Shown piece by piece: positions 30,501-38,400 of a DNA stretch of 64,000 nucleotides. The notes beneath the pieces are model-generated. The model saw only the letters and a list, made by a program, of their open reading frames with translations. It was not told where the DNA came from and did not search any database. The translations under genes and the position numbers were made by a program. The stretch spans positions 23,050 through 87,049 of the forward strand of contig JAFRXD010000012.1 of NCBI GenBank assembly GCA_017441605.1, read 5' to 3'. How positions within the stretch are numbered: the first letter of the stretch is position 1; the number at the start of each line of letters is the position of its first letter. This stretch comes from Thermoguttaceae bacterium. GTDB lineage: Bacteria; Planctomycetota; Planctomycetia; Pirellulales; Thermoguttaceae.

Positions 30501-32151
30501 TGACGCGGAAATAGTAGGTCGTCGCCTCGGATAAGCCGGATATCGTCACGTCGCCCGGTTGACAGACTATCGACTCCGCCGATGAGAACAACTCGTTCGT
30601 CGAGTATTCGAGGACATAATTCGCTCCCTGAGCAACCGCTCCAATCGTTATGATTAGCGAAACGTCCGTTTTGCTTTTCAGAGCAATGGTTGGAGTGGCA
30701 AGATTCGTCAACGCTTCGATTTCGATTGTCGACCAATCGCTATCGTCAAAGCCCGTCGCCGACGCTTTGACTCTGAAATAGTAAGTCGTCGCAGGATCTA
30801 GACCTGTAATCGTTTGTTCCCCGGCTATGTCGAATGTTTTCGAGGACGAAGATTCGAACGTTGAACTTGTCGAATACTCGACTGTGTATCTCGTAGCGCT
30901 CGTTACCTCTCCAATGACGATTCCGACCGAATCGGCGGTTATTTCGTTCGCGTTGATTTGGAGACTGGGCGTCGAGAGAGTTTCTAGCGAGTTAATCCAC
31001 GAACTGCCGATCTGATTGTCGTCATTGTAATAGACGAGCGTTATAGGAGCGATAATATTCTCGCCGTTGACCTCCGTTGGCGCTATGGTAAAACAATAAA
31101 GCGAAGAGTCTTTTGTCGCGTATTCGCTCGAACCGTTTGTAATAACGGCAAGTTTGTTCCATCCACTGGCGTATACCCCAACTTTTATAGATTGAGATTG
31201 TTCATTGGACAACTTTAACGATTGAAGAATAAGCCCGTCTCTGTTAAGAATTTTCAGAGACGTACAATTTGATAAATCGAGCGTCGTTAGTTGATTCAAA
31301 TAACAATCAAGCCTTATAAGATTTGCACAATTGGAAACATCGAGCGTCGTTAGTTGATTCGAAAAGCAAAGAAGAGTTTCAAGGCTTGTGCACCCGGAAA
31401 CATTGAGCGTCGTTAGTTGATTCCTATAACAAGTAAGATAGCTGAGACTTATACAACTTGAAAGATCGAGCGTTGTTAGTTGATTCGAAAAACCATCAAT
31501 GTGTCGAAGACTTGCACACCCGGAAACATTGAGCGTCGTTAGTTGATTCTGACGACAACTAAGTATTTCAAGACTTGGACAACAAGAGACGTCGAGTGTT
31601 GTTAGTTGGTTTTCGTGACAACCAAGCGTAACGAGACTCGCGCAACCCGTAAGAATTAACTCTTGTATTCCATTACTTGAACATACAAGCACCTGTAAGG
31701 CGTCGCAACCGGTCAGATCGACTGTTGTGATACTACTATCAAGGCAATTTCCACATTGAAGTTCTATTAGTCTACCGCTAGCGTCCCATTTAACCTGTGA
31801 GCTCGTAGCCGTCAATCCCAACGATTCAACGGCAGCGAGATCGTTCGCGTTATAAGTAACCCCAGTAACCAGCGGCTGTTCCCCGATTTCACTCGCCTCG
31901 TCGATCCCCGCGCTCTCGCAATCAACTCCAACAACCACCGCGCAATTTCCCGCACCCAACGCCTCGCCGACCACAACCGCCTCGTCCTCAACGACGCTCG
32001 TGCCGTCCCAAGGGGCGACGCTCAACAGCCTCCGATCCTCCAACTCTTCCAACCTAAGCCCGCGAGACTTTGGTGCTTTGTTCTTTTGACCGGCGTTTTG
32101 AGAGGAACGAAAGAGATCGACGAGACGGGCGGAGAAGAATTGGTTTTTCAA
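15562..32151 (-). CDS. Giant surface protein: LRR blocks, about 37 fibronectin III modules, Pmp-like beta-helix, two PPC domains
   Basis: 5529 residues from TTG at 32151. An upstream in-frame TTG at 32202 has no ribosome site, whereas 32151 follows AAGGGG by 7 nt. Order of parts: planctomycete motif LRLEELEDRRLLSV (about 30-45); leucine-rich repeats with a Cys per repeat (LTTLDVSxCxxLxxLxCxxNQ) at about 100-330, 575-785, 1115-1280 and 1518-1680. Between and after them are fibronectin III modules with the core L-x6-YYFRVKA-x6-W; I count 37. A beta-helix with GGAIY/GGGVY and N-x-A turns, like chlamydial Pmp repeats, spans about 3655-4250. Two pre-peptidase C-terminal (PPC) domains (LEPNDSRADAAALG; FEPNDLSDEAIDLG) lie at about 4375-4508 and 4612-4735. 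An acidic tail ends FWDVLAKSIAK. It is probably an exported adhesin or cell-envelope scaffold. No enzyme domain is seen. Confidence 0.9.
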   Translation of the reverse strand: MKNQFFSARLVDLFRSSQNAGQKNKAPKSRGLRLEELEDRRLLSVAPWDGTSVVEDEAVVVGEALGAGNCAVVVGVDCESAGIDEASEIGEQPLVTGVTYNANDLAAVESLGLTATSSQVKWDASGRLIELQCGNCLDSSITTVDLTGCDALQVLVCSSNGIQELILTGCASLVTLGCHENQLTTLDVSCCPSLEILSCRQNQLTTLNVSGCASLRHIDGFSNQLTTLDLSSCISLSYLTCYRNQLTTLNVSGCTSLETLLCFSNQLTTLDVSNCANLIRLDCYLNQLTTLDLSNCTSLKILNRDGLILQSLKLSNEQSQSIKVGVYASGWNKLAVITNGSSEYATKDSSLYCFTIAPTEVNGENIIAPITLVYYNDDNQIGSSWINSLETLSTPSLQINANEITADSVGIVIGEVTSATRYTVEYSTSSTFESSSSKTFDIAGEQTITGLDPATTYYFRVKASATGFDDSDWSTIEIEALTNLATPTIALKSKTDVSLIITIGAVAQGANYVLEYSTNELFSSAESIVCQPGDVTISGLSEATTYYFRVKATATGHDESGWSSPFEARTIVSYNSSDLAVVQGFGLTATSEGVVWNDEGRLAELTLADSALTNVEIQNCTALTKLDVSRCANLELLKCPNNNLEELLFTGCDNLKYLWCRNNNLCELDVSGFGKLRGLNCKNNKLTLLNVSNCAMLSYIECDDNNLTDLSITCCENLARIECHNNSLTDLNLSGLDNLVVIECHGNSLTELDVSNCVNLVSLYIDYSVRKLTLSEERESIGSLYVRTCEDWDSIEVSVVSGSQPIIGRIDTGGYVYRTVRGLNTATDPITITYRKNGGLVGTTSINDIEQLANPEVSVGAIATDSVVFDFGEVENATSYVVEYSTNSDFADSSTATFATFGAATISDLLPGTRYYFRVKVTATGFGDSDWTTLEATTLADAGGLTLVGATSNAIVLAIGEVEGATGYVVEYGTDPEFGSFETETFATFGNATIFGLSAATTYYLRVKATAPEWDGIWSTRIVAATSLATPTIELKTKTTNSITLTLGAVAQGINYVLEYATDESFTSTATKVCQSGDVTVTGLSNATAYYFRVKATSTEYEESEWSSPFEARTVVTYNADDLAIIEGFGLTATSDGVVWNDEGRLVELTIVDSWRMVVEIECDSLKKLDLNGCANLRTIKCSCVNLTELNFSQCEKLSNLICPNNKLTKLEISDKVEFFFSLVIYNTNIKYLDLTNIKANCLELIIANDIPYIWVPNDLFALSLCSDKAEGVYYTDAYDSVVRSDGNGNTVPFMKGYPTMWGGHFNSFPSSFVITFLKNGEPVGTTVINGPRVLDSPTVALVSATDAEVVLDIAEVENAANYIVEYSDDPNFADFSTATFATPGLATITGLLPTTTYYFRVKATSTGFDDSPWSTVGVEATTILAIPTIALKSKTDVSVTLTIGEVARGTNYVLEYGTDESFASATSIACQPGDVTISGLSEATTYYFRIRVTAFGYAASEWSSPFDARTASYYDEDDLAFLESVGLTATSEGVYWNESRRLYHVLIKNGNYESIVVPTSCDALETIVFSDASDANVKCQKLDVSGCVALHTIYCERIDLNELDVSGCGNLKYLFCYDNNLTSLDVSNCPELVILECQGNSFQSLDLSNCPNLKLFYFDSSLKTVSMDRSSINEFNVYQTNEWDSVSVVDGNGSSYSYTNRFTSWSEYSSSYRIIYRWTNLDTATDPITFSYFKNGELVGTTVINGMEQLDSPSAEVVSATSDEVVLDVGEVEDATSYVVEYSTNSDFADSSSATFATFGNATISDLLPGTRYYFRIKATARGYGDSEWTSLQETTLSESQEPTLVEATSDAIVLAICEIVNATSYVVEYGTDPEFDSFETETFATFGNATISGLSAATTYYFRVKATSSGWIYPWSTIIAATTKLATPSLQIKANVKTAYSVGLTIGEVMGAEGYSVEWSTSPAFASVSSKTFDGFGEKTITGLSPATIYYFRVKATSTLFGASAPSAEVVATTNLATPSIAVKNQTVDSITLTIGSVNQGENYAIEYSTSESFESALAIVRQPGDSTISGLQAATLYYFRVKATATGFDASAWSTPVVAITDARAPTLAYKSKTDNSIEVAIGAIDDATSYILEYSTSSDFASNAVFVTYGEPGDKTITDLVPSATYYFRVRSILSDGIESSWSSSVAIATNLATPFLAIDYRTKTVNSIVLTISPTLVDNVNRATSYSIEYSKDPTFALGGGEATLATSGTSAVTALISHLDPATTYYFRVKATSEIWDDSAWSSATSATTNLASPALLCKSTSGNSATLVIGAVDRATNYAVEYSTDPTFGSSSTKTFSVSQIAESAEQTISGLIPSTPYYFRVKATANGFDDSSWSSVVDARTGVAIPSLSYGSKTASTISLSLNDVGYWENENYELWYWEVAYPGVRTQITASTPSLLVNRLQPATTYTFRVRTIAEDESTVSEWGYSEISTTLATPSLAVKSNSRTGNSVILEVGEVAEATGCAIQYSTDPSFPSAATRTATFAASGERLISGLDAATTYYFRVKATSDNFDESSWSSSEVKETTLLATPTRAIVAKTSDSVTISIGAVEKATEYTIVYALDEQFSSGKESKTFYVPGEQTITGLRSATDYYFYVVASSAEFGDSARSNYLAATTNLATPVLSVAETNVDLISFAIAPVEKAGTYVVQCATDASFATPVAERTVPALEDQTAIDSFTGLTCGTTYYLRVKATATNYDESAWSTEIETTTALAPPTLSVAAKDDSSIALSIGAVQSATIYELQYSTDPEFNNLNASVTTRGYLSPGDKAIVGLTPATTYYFRVKATTETGGADSLWTNLDATTNLATPAIAVKDKTSSTATLAIGAVERATGYVVEYSTDPEFSASDPSTTTVSFAEPGAQMISGLTAGKTYRFRVKAIAEEFDASAWSTEEVRATTNLEAPVLTAIETIDASSVSLTFDYPDGFDGSFVLQYSTNPKFEYSDAPVTSQAFASEGTKTITGLSAASTYYFRVKATAEACDDSAWSNRLDATTDLPTPVFSFSYASESSVILSINSISEAKKFVVLYADFAFDPNSATLPSGATSFEIVPNGAQAIMRQISGLKSDTTYFFYVKASAVEPTVSGPAPKSAAPKNSAPKTSALPIYRDSSFGFGTCNLVRDALGAPTLFVEKSTSGSITLSISESNFRATSVASSYIVQYSTSPNFPEGDPSRNSTWSGELVTTETGGWIRTEFENLTFDNLLSGTTYYFRVKAKSATAGVSDSDWNPAPDGFGFQVFETTAVGLAAPSVSIASTTADSATVNIGAVPGSEVYEVEYGMDPEFKTPERRVFSSSGQGTIPRLTPATNYYFRVRAKAATGDVSTWSTGRVEAKTALETPALVIEATSPTSATLRVGSSGRATRYLLEYSTDPSFASAATKTYNAPGVKTISDLTPGATYYFRVKATASGYGDSEPSTPIDAKTALPSPTISALAVESGALSFVLDELSGAEYYVVQYGTDATFAPENATELNFDAPGEKRIEGLTPGTLYYLRVMARVVYDDFAGDSDWLVVPATTAFAAPTIAATVASSSAISLNIGASASAKSYVVEYGTEPSFASAASKTFANPGEQKISGLDPDSTYYFRVKATAPGRGESAWSTSANATTEAVGDSRLVVYRTDDTGRNGSLRYAVERANDGETIFVDLEPGDEIVLQSELIVDKAITIDASSCWDDSASAPGVTVTTEGVSRVFNLTASATLVGLAITGGKASEGAGVLVAEGVDANLTRCVVTGNEAFNEPSSTYAPVYSLGGGISARGALTLDRCVVVENSASTPECANTAYAFGGGIYATGELTARETVIAENQTSAKAQNVAHSYGAGLYASGAATLIDCDVRANESLFASPNSSSASALFSYGGGVFAVRSLTVDNSRFIDNIARQKGGAIYVSQGAKVEIANDTILRENKSYSFGGGIYSEGDLSVTERCSLIANQSESGGAIYSSGKLTLADALVRDNIAESGYLAMGGGLYLSGAASVDGATIYNNVARVPGSDTGAVARGGGVYADSTRDASLTNCSIVANSVETTSTWSATAQGGGVYSNFVGASFIATNCEISQNTASAVSYGSSQYATATSQGGGVYAARALSLVNATVVANSVDAFAASATEIAAGDGAYLQRFGQADKFSFDNAIVILNGVSEDDLRRSDPETLVLGRNSLSSFDDWSNESQTGVVNYGYSRLEPLFEDFEGGDYRPALNSQLVDRGDSSNFPVELSVDLDGADRFYRAIDLGAYEFQGANERRLDSPSVEASRAGTSVTLQIAAKDESAERYVLDYGTDPTFANYSSVTYNSPGAKTLTGVPADATLYFRVRAEALGRISSVWTRDCVGTKGESAEWIPTTDALPDALEPNDSRADAAALGTLTSAIAYDLGLSSGSDVDWFKLSTVATGGEENFARVDYAQSRDGTSLTVDLYDARGRKVASASGATGTARVSFNNLPSGEYWIKVSNARPDGRAADYRLTIDPPVAIETKLPRPGIAVASSASGATVEIENVDDALGYLVQYGTDPDFVDAAEKTYLASGAKTLAGLAPSTLYYVRVKALANAPTNPDDSQDALANEVLASDSDWTLATVTTDAIRDRFEPNDLSDEAIDLGAVVGGNRFDALNLHSGSDVDWYKFSPSPSEGAELAIELTGSDANLSVELFDAEGNRVAVSIGALGVETISVPSGEAEYWLRVASGSARPSAVEYALAFVERTALTAPTVAVGETASDSVALQIGAVDGATRCVVQRDVDPEFSAPVTVAFDASGSSVVDGLRPETTYYFRVKATAEGRADSAWTEIAATTTAIQDVVRLDAPTVSTPTVAKTSITFKLSAVASATKYVLEYGTDPTFATSATKSYTTVGSKTVSGLEFGTTYYFRVKATTTSEGFVDSNWTTFEATTKKESFESAPTLSATAATTDSIAVEIGSVAGTEQYVLEYDTSAVFAAPIPVASASVGSQTISGLAPGTEYFFRVKATAARYDDSAWTVVSATTESDSVENQLASPTVSTPSTTKAAVTFKITAVANATSYVLEYGTDPNFATKTTKNYTTVGSKTLSGLAFGTTYYFRLKATATGYVDSEWTTFEATTKKESLAFAPTLVSNAIGFDSATVEIGAVASAERYVLEYSTSANFASAASVEFASPGLQTVPGLASSATYYFRVKAAAARYEDSAWSETISATTLDPSGVALDVPSITALSGTKTAIVVKFDAIDGAAKYVVEYSTDSKFANSVAKTYSTAGSKTISGLPTGTWFYVRMKATATGRPDSAYTEVRKIYTGGSYATPSFTFSAVKTAVVLNIKPGKIDAAQGAPEKYVVEYSESPDFSNAKSKTFSQGFNDDGTLKPCKPTISGLVFGTSYYFRVKATGSLGNDSGWNANNGKPIAAGQLAVPTFFTSKIGTDFINVRCYNSAGASGFEVMFSTSSDFANPQYAQCSASSGTVAMTGLDPSVKYYYKVRALGDNVSRVNSTWSVIVNNATTKASASCALLDEESDFENYLAEDELEEFWDVLAKSIAK

Positions 32152-32164
32152 AGCTAATCCCCTT
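32149..32164 (-). promoter_or_regulatory. Ribosome binding site deciding the giant gene's TTG start
   Basis: Minus strand: AAGGGG (plus 32159-32164), 7 nt, then TTG (32151-32149). A short hairpin (GTCGCG-CTTTT-CGCGAC) lies directly upstream and could tune initiation. A possible -10 (TAATAC, plus 32192-32197) would place the transcript start inside the longer frame, supporting the shorter start. Confidence 0.6.
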
Positions 32165-32266
32165 ATGGCAAGGTCGCGAAAAGCGCGACAAGTATTAAGC
32201 AAATCGGCGCGGTTCTCGTCCCCGGTCGCGACGCGAGGGCGCGACGCGGAGTCGTTTGGACAGTAA

Positions 32267-32306
32267 CGACGCGCGACGAGGCGGTTTCGCGATTCGTCGC
32301 GCGTCG
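32267..32306. repeat. Perfect 13-bp inverted repeat between the two giant genes
   Basis: CGACGCGCGACGA (32267-32279) and its exact complement (32294-32306) around a 14-nt loop, in the 220-bp gap. No T run follows on either strand. It may be a processing, stability or Rho-related element between the genes, or a partial terminator for the upstream giant gene. Confidence 0.6.
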
Positions 32307-32422
32307 CTTGGGTCGTCGAGGAGGGGAAACGGCGGGGCGGCGCGATTCCCCGTCCTAGTCGACGACGGGTTTGAACACGGCCCCGACCGACAAGCGCTCG
32401 GACGAGGCAAAGGCTCGCGCGA

Positions 32423-35400
32423 TTACTTCGCGAGGGATTCGGCGAGGACGTCCCAGAACGCGTCTAAGTCGTCGTCCTCGAAGTAGTTTTCGAATGGCGA
32501 AGCATCGTCGAGGAGGGCGCTCGAGGTCGACGCGGCTTTGGTCGTCGCTTCGAGGGTAGACCAAGGGGAGTCGTCGCGCTCGGGCGAGGTCGCCTTGACG
32601 CGGAAGTAATACGTCGTCGCGGAGGAAAGCCCGGAAATCGTCTTGACGCCCGCCGAGGCGTAGGTCTTGGTCGTAATCAAGTCGAAGGTCGGGGTCGTCG
32701 AGTACTCGACGACGTATCGCGTCGCTTCGGCAACGGCGCCGATATTGAGAACGACGGCGGATTTGGTAACGGACGCGGAGACGACCGGGGCGCGAAGCGC
32801 GAAGCTCGCCCTTTCGCGGGCGCCGAGGTCGACGATCTCGTCTTGGATTCGCGCCTCGCCCGCCAAATCGAACTCGGTCGTAACGAAGGAGTTGTCTCCT
32901 CGATTCAGCGCTTGCGTCCCGGGGGCGAGTCGATAATCGCCGTTTTCAGCGTCGAGGAACAGAGGAAGCGCGGGGTCGTAAACGTAATTAACGACTCCCG
33001 GCTCGTCGGCGTTCGACCAATCCGCGTAGGAGGACAGGACGTTCCGAGCGTTTAGGGCGCAAGACGTCTCGCCGATATTGTTGAAAACGTCGTTTCCGGT
33101 CGACTCCGCCTCGTTGTTCGCGACGATCGAATTGACAAACTCGCTAGTTTCCGCCCACTCGGTAACGTAGAGTCCCCCTCCGTTGATCGCGGAATTTCCG
33201 GCGATCGTGCAGTTTACGAACCGTCCGCTTCCGGAGGAAACGGAAACGCCTCCGCCATCTTCGAAAGCGAGGTTCCCGACTATTTGGCAGTTCGAAACGA
33301 TCGTCGATCCATAGAGGTCGAGCCCCCCTCCCCAAGCGGCGTCGTTGTCGGCAATCGAACTATTCGTCAACTCGAGCAAACCGTAAACAAGGACGCCTCC
33401 ACCAAACCCATAGGCGGTGTTCCCGACTATTTGGCAATTTTCGATAACGCACGAACCTTCGGTCGAGACGCCTCCTCCGTCCCACGCCTCGTTTTCGGTA
33501 AATACGCAATTGGAAAACGCGCCGGTTCCCGACGATCCGATATAGACGCCTCCTCCCTTCCACGCCTCGTTTTCGGTAAATACGCAATTGGAAAACGCGC
33601 CGGTTCCCGACGATCCGATATAGACGCCTCCTCCGTACCAGTCGGAAACGTTTTGCCTAACGACGCAGTTGTTTAGCGTCGCGCTCGCCTCGGCGCTAAC
33701 GCCCGCGCCGCAACCCCATCCGAGATTATTGGCAATTAGGCATTGGGATAAAGAAACGTTCGCGGTCGCGCGAACTCCCGCTCCGCCAAGGACACTTTCG
33801 TCTTCCGCGTATCCCGAAGTTATTTCCAACCCGATAAGAGAGGTTTCGGCGGCGATATTGAAGACGCGGGACGCGTTGTTTCCGCTAATCGCAACGCCGG
33901 GCTTTTCGTTTTCGTCGTCCCAAATCGCGGACGCGTCGATCGTAACCGATTTATCGACCAATAATTCCGATTTAAGGGTAATCGTCTTTCCCCTCAAATC
34001 CTCGTCGAAAGTAACGACGTCGCCGGGTCGAGCGCTCGCGATCGCGAAACGCAAGGATCCCATCGTCGTCGCGGAGTCGACGGTCGTCGTAACGACGAGC
34101 GGGGAGTCGGACAAGGTCTTGGCGCTCCCAACGATCTTCGACCAGCCGGAATTAACGCGAGAAACGTCGTCGCCGAGGGCGCGAACCTTGAAGTGGTATT
34201 TGGTTCTCGGGGTCAATCCGTCGACGGTAACGACTCCGGAGGCGGAGCCTTGGACGCGCCAAGCGTCGGCGAAATCGGAAGACGTCGAGAGCATAACCTC
34301 GTATCCGGACGCGCTCGCGGAGTTGTAGCATCGGATCTTAAGGGAATTTGTTCCAATCTCGCTAACGAAGAACTTCGGGGTCGCGAGTTGCCCCGCCGCG
34401 AAGTTGATCGCGTTCGGTTTCGAGTCGTTGGCGACGCTCGACGTCGCCTTGACGCGGAAGTAGTATCTCGTTCCGAAGGTTAACCCGGAAATCGTCTTGA
34501 CGCCGGAACTCGAGTAGGTTTTGGTTCCGGCGTTGACGAAGTCGGGGTTGTCGGCGTATTCGACGACGTATTTCTCGCCGCCCGGAACCGGCTTGATATT
34601 GAGCACGACGGCGGTCTTAACGGCGGAAACGGTAACGACGGGCATATCGAGGCTCGCGCCGGTAAAGATCTTGCTCGTTTTGGCAAAGCTCGAATCGGTT
34701 CGCTCGGACGCGATCGCCTTGACGCGGACGTAATACCAAGTTTCGCTCGCCAAGCCGGAAATCGTTTTAACGGTCTCGGTCGAGGTATAAGTCTTCGTTT
34801 TGTAGCTCGCGAAGGACGGATCGATCGAGTAATCGACGACATATTTTTCGGCGCCCTCGACGGGGTAGAGCTTGATCACAATCGCGGTATTGGTACCGGA
34901 GAGCGCGAAAGTCGGGGCGTCGAGCGGTTCGCCGTCGGCGCGCCGGGTCGCGGCGGAAATCGTTTTCCACGCGGAGTCTTCGTAGCGCGGCGCGGTCGCC
35001 TTAACGCGGAAATAATAGGCGTCGCCGGAATCTAACCCGGAGACGGAGAGGGTTCCGGGGCTCGCATCGAGGGATCTCGCGCCGGAGAAATCGGGGCTCT
35101 TAGCGTATTCGAGGACGTATCGCTCGGCGTTGGCAACGGCGCCAATCGAGAGGACGATCGAGGCGGTGGAGGCGTCGGCAACGCTCAATTTCGGAGCGGC
35201 TAGGGAGGGTTTGGCGGTCGTCGCTTCGAGGGTCGCCCAATCGGAGGGGAAAAAGGCGTCGGAAGTCGCCTTAACGCGGAAGTAGTAGGTCGTTCCGAAG
35301 TCCAAGGCGGAGATCGTCGCGTTCCCGGGGCTCGCGAAACTCTTCGCGGAATAAGTCTCAAAAGCGGGGTCGGTTCCGTAATGAACGATATAATTCGAGG

Positions 35401-38400
35401 CGTTTTCGCCCCCTTGAATATTGAGAACGACGGAGTTTTTGGTCGTCGACGAGACGGAAACGACGGGGGAGTCGAGTTTGGACGCCTCGGGAGCGACAAT
35501 AGTTAGCGCGTAAGCGCCGCCGACAAAGAAGTCTCCGTCTCGCTCGTAAGAAGAGGAGAACCAATCGTTATAAACTCGCGCGTAGTAAACCCCGGCGGTT
35601 AGTCCGTCTAGGGAAATAGAGGGAAACGTCCCGTTGGCGTCGTCCCAAGTCGCCGAACCGACGAGAGCGCGATCGGAGTCGAACAATTCCAAATCGAGAT
35701 AGTAGTTCTCGGGGACGTAGTATTGGTCGTAACCCAAGTCGTCGTAGAACGCTTTTAAATCGGCGAAATCGAGCTCGAGGCGATAGTCGGATCCGTTGGC
35801 GTCGACGATAAAGAAGGAATACCAGTCCTCCTCGCTCATAACGCTCAAACTGGCGCCAATTTCCGCGACGCCGGAAACGCCGCCAAGGTCGAAGGCGGTT
35901 TCAAAATCGTCGTTCGACTCGCAATCGTCGGGACCGAGAGAAACGGCATCCTCGGTCGGCGCGGAGATTACCATTACGTAGGGCATATCGTACTCGCCCA
36001 GATAGGTAATGTCCACGAAATACTCGCCGGGCAGCAAGCCGGTCATCGGCGCGACGATGGATCCGTCCACAACGCGAGCGTCGGGGAAATAGGTCCATTT
36101 TCCGGATTGTTCGTTAAAGGCTCTTATGTTGACGAGAACTTCGCAGACTTCGGGGTCTTCAAAGGTTATCGAGACGTGGCAATCGGCGCCCGCGACGTAG
36201 TCAATGGCGAATTTATAACAATCGGAATCGAGAATGCATTCTTCGCCAACCTCTTCGTAGCCGCTAACGTTCGCTTCGTAGAGGGATATTCCGGAAAGGG
36301 TTCCCAAGTCGTAGGGTTGGTTCAAATCGTTGGGCTCGTAGGGGTCGGGCTCCAGAACGAAAGGCGCGGAAATCGTCAGGGAGTAGGAAGCGCCCGCGAA
36401 TAGGGACGCTCTTTCCGAATCGCCGAATAAATCGCAATAGACTCTAATATAATAAGTTCCCTCCTCTAATCCGCGCAAAGAAACGCGCTCGGTTCCCGTT
36501 CCGGAACTTGAACAATCTATCGCCGCGCCATTGGAGTCCAAAAGTTCGAGGCTTAAGCTAAATCCATCATAGGCGCTCGAAAGATTGAGCGGTAATTCTT
36601 CGTGAACCAACTCTATATAATTCGAGGACTTTCCCGTTCCGTTAATCGAGAGCGCAAACCAATCCTCGTCGGACAGGACGTTGATATTCGCCTCGACGGT
36701 CGATATTTTGGAAACGGTTCCCAAATTGCGCGCGTCGTTTAAATTGTCGTTCGATTCGTAGGCGTCGGGTTCTAGAACTTCATTTCCGACGGAAGGCGCC
36801 GATATTTCAAGAACGTAACCGAACCCGTTTCCCAAACCGTTGGCGCTCGCGCAGTATTCGCCGGGAACCAATCCCGTCAACGGAATTATGCCACCAAGGT
36901 AGTTAAACCCTAAGAGTTCCGAATCGCCGTTGGGACCGGTCAATTGCAACCAACCGTTAAGCGTCGGATCGTCGGTAATTAACCTGACGTAGCTGTTCTC
37001 GTCGCCGACATAATTAATGGAAAATTTATAGTAATCCACATCGTCGTCGTTATGGAAATTGGCTTCCAATCTCTTGACTCCGGAAATGGATCCCAGATCG
37101 TAAGCCTCTTCGAATGCGTCGTTCGTCTCGTATTGATCCGGTTCTAGGGGCTCGCTCTCGTAAGCGCCCAAGTCAACGGCGCTTCCTTGGATCCGTTCGG
37201 CGCCGTCTAGGTCGACAACGATTTCGCTTGGCACAAGGAAATCGTTTCCTTTGTCGATCGCTTGCGAACCGAGGGTAAGTCGGTAGTCTCCGTTTCGGGC
37301 GTCGATAAATAGAGGACGATCGTCGTCGAAGATAAAATTAACGACACCGTCGGAGGAAGAATTCGACCAATCGGAGAAACTCGAAAGGACGTTATAAGCG
37401 CTCGCGGTCGCGTTATTGGCAGTCGCAAGATAAACGTCGCAAGAATCGTTTAAGGCGACAACAGAATTCCGAAGGTCGACGGATCCTTCGCTGACGTAGA
37501 TTCCACCGCAGACACTGGACGCGCAATTATCCGCAACGGTACAATTGGTATAATTAAGAAGTCCACTGGAATACGACGCGCCTCCGCGCGAGGCCGAGTT
37601 GTTCGCCACTAGACAATTCGTCAAGGACGCGGTTTTGGAAGGGTGAACGTAGATCGCGCCCCCGTAGGCGGCGATATTATTGACAGTGAAACAGGCGACA
37701 AACCGAGACGTTCCTCCGCAATATGCGCCGCCCCCCGATGTGTTCGCGCTATTTGACCAAAAATCACAGTTTACGAACAATACATCTTCTGACCAAGCTT
37801 CAACGGCGCCTCCGAAATTCGCGCTATTGGAGGCAAACGAGCAAGAATCGAAACTTATCGTTCCCGACGCGACATAAATCGCTCCACCTTCTTGAGATTC
37901 GTTACAAGAGAATTCGTTTTCCTCAAAACGACATTCGGCTCGAGTAGTTAGTAGCGCTCCGCCGAAACTCACGGCGGAATTCCACGCAAAGTTGTTAAGG
38001 CGGAAATCGGCGAATCCGCCGTTGATATAAACCGCCCCGCCGTACTTCCCCGAGTTACTGGAAAAACTATTGCCGTCAAGAGCAAGGGTCGATTCGTAAA
38101 ATTGCGCGGCGCCGCCGTAATTCGCGGAATTGCCGTCAAACGCGCTTCGCTCGATAACTATGGTCGCTCCGTCGGTTTTGATCGCGCCCCCTTCGGTCGC
38201 GGCGACGTTGTTCGCAAAGACCGAGTCGTAAACTTCCAAAGTCGACTGAGTAACGCGAATCCCGGCGGCGTATCGACGCGAGGTATTATTATTGAAAACG
38301 GATTTTTTGACGATCGCGGTCGTTCCCGAGTCGCCGTACAGACATCCTCCTTGACCGGTCGCGGCGTTTTGGTCGAAGAGGCAGTTTTCGATAGTCGTTT

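Noticed and set aside
15600..31900. Many near-identical short repeats, considered as a CRISPR array or satellite
   Set aside because: Repeats are in frame, about 85-90 codons apart for fibronectin III or about 21 codons apart for LRR, and vary synonymously. They are protein modules, not direct repeats with spacers.
32152..32202. Upstream TTG start for the 5529-residue gene
   Set aside because: There is no ribosome site, and a possible -10 lies inside this stretch. The TTG at 32151 has AAGGGG at the right distance.
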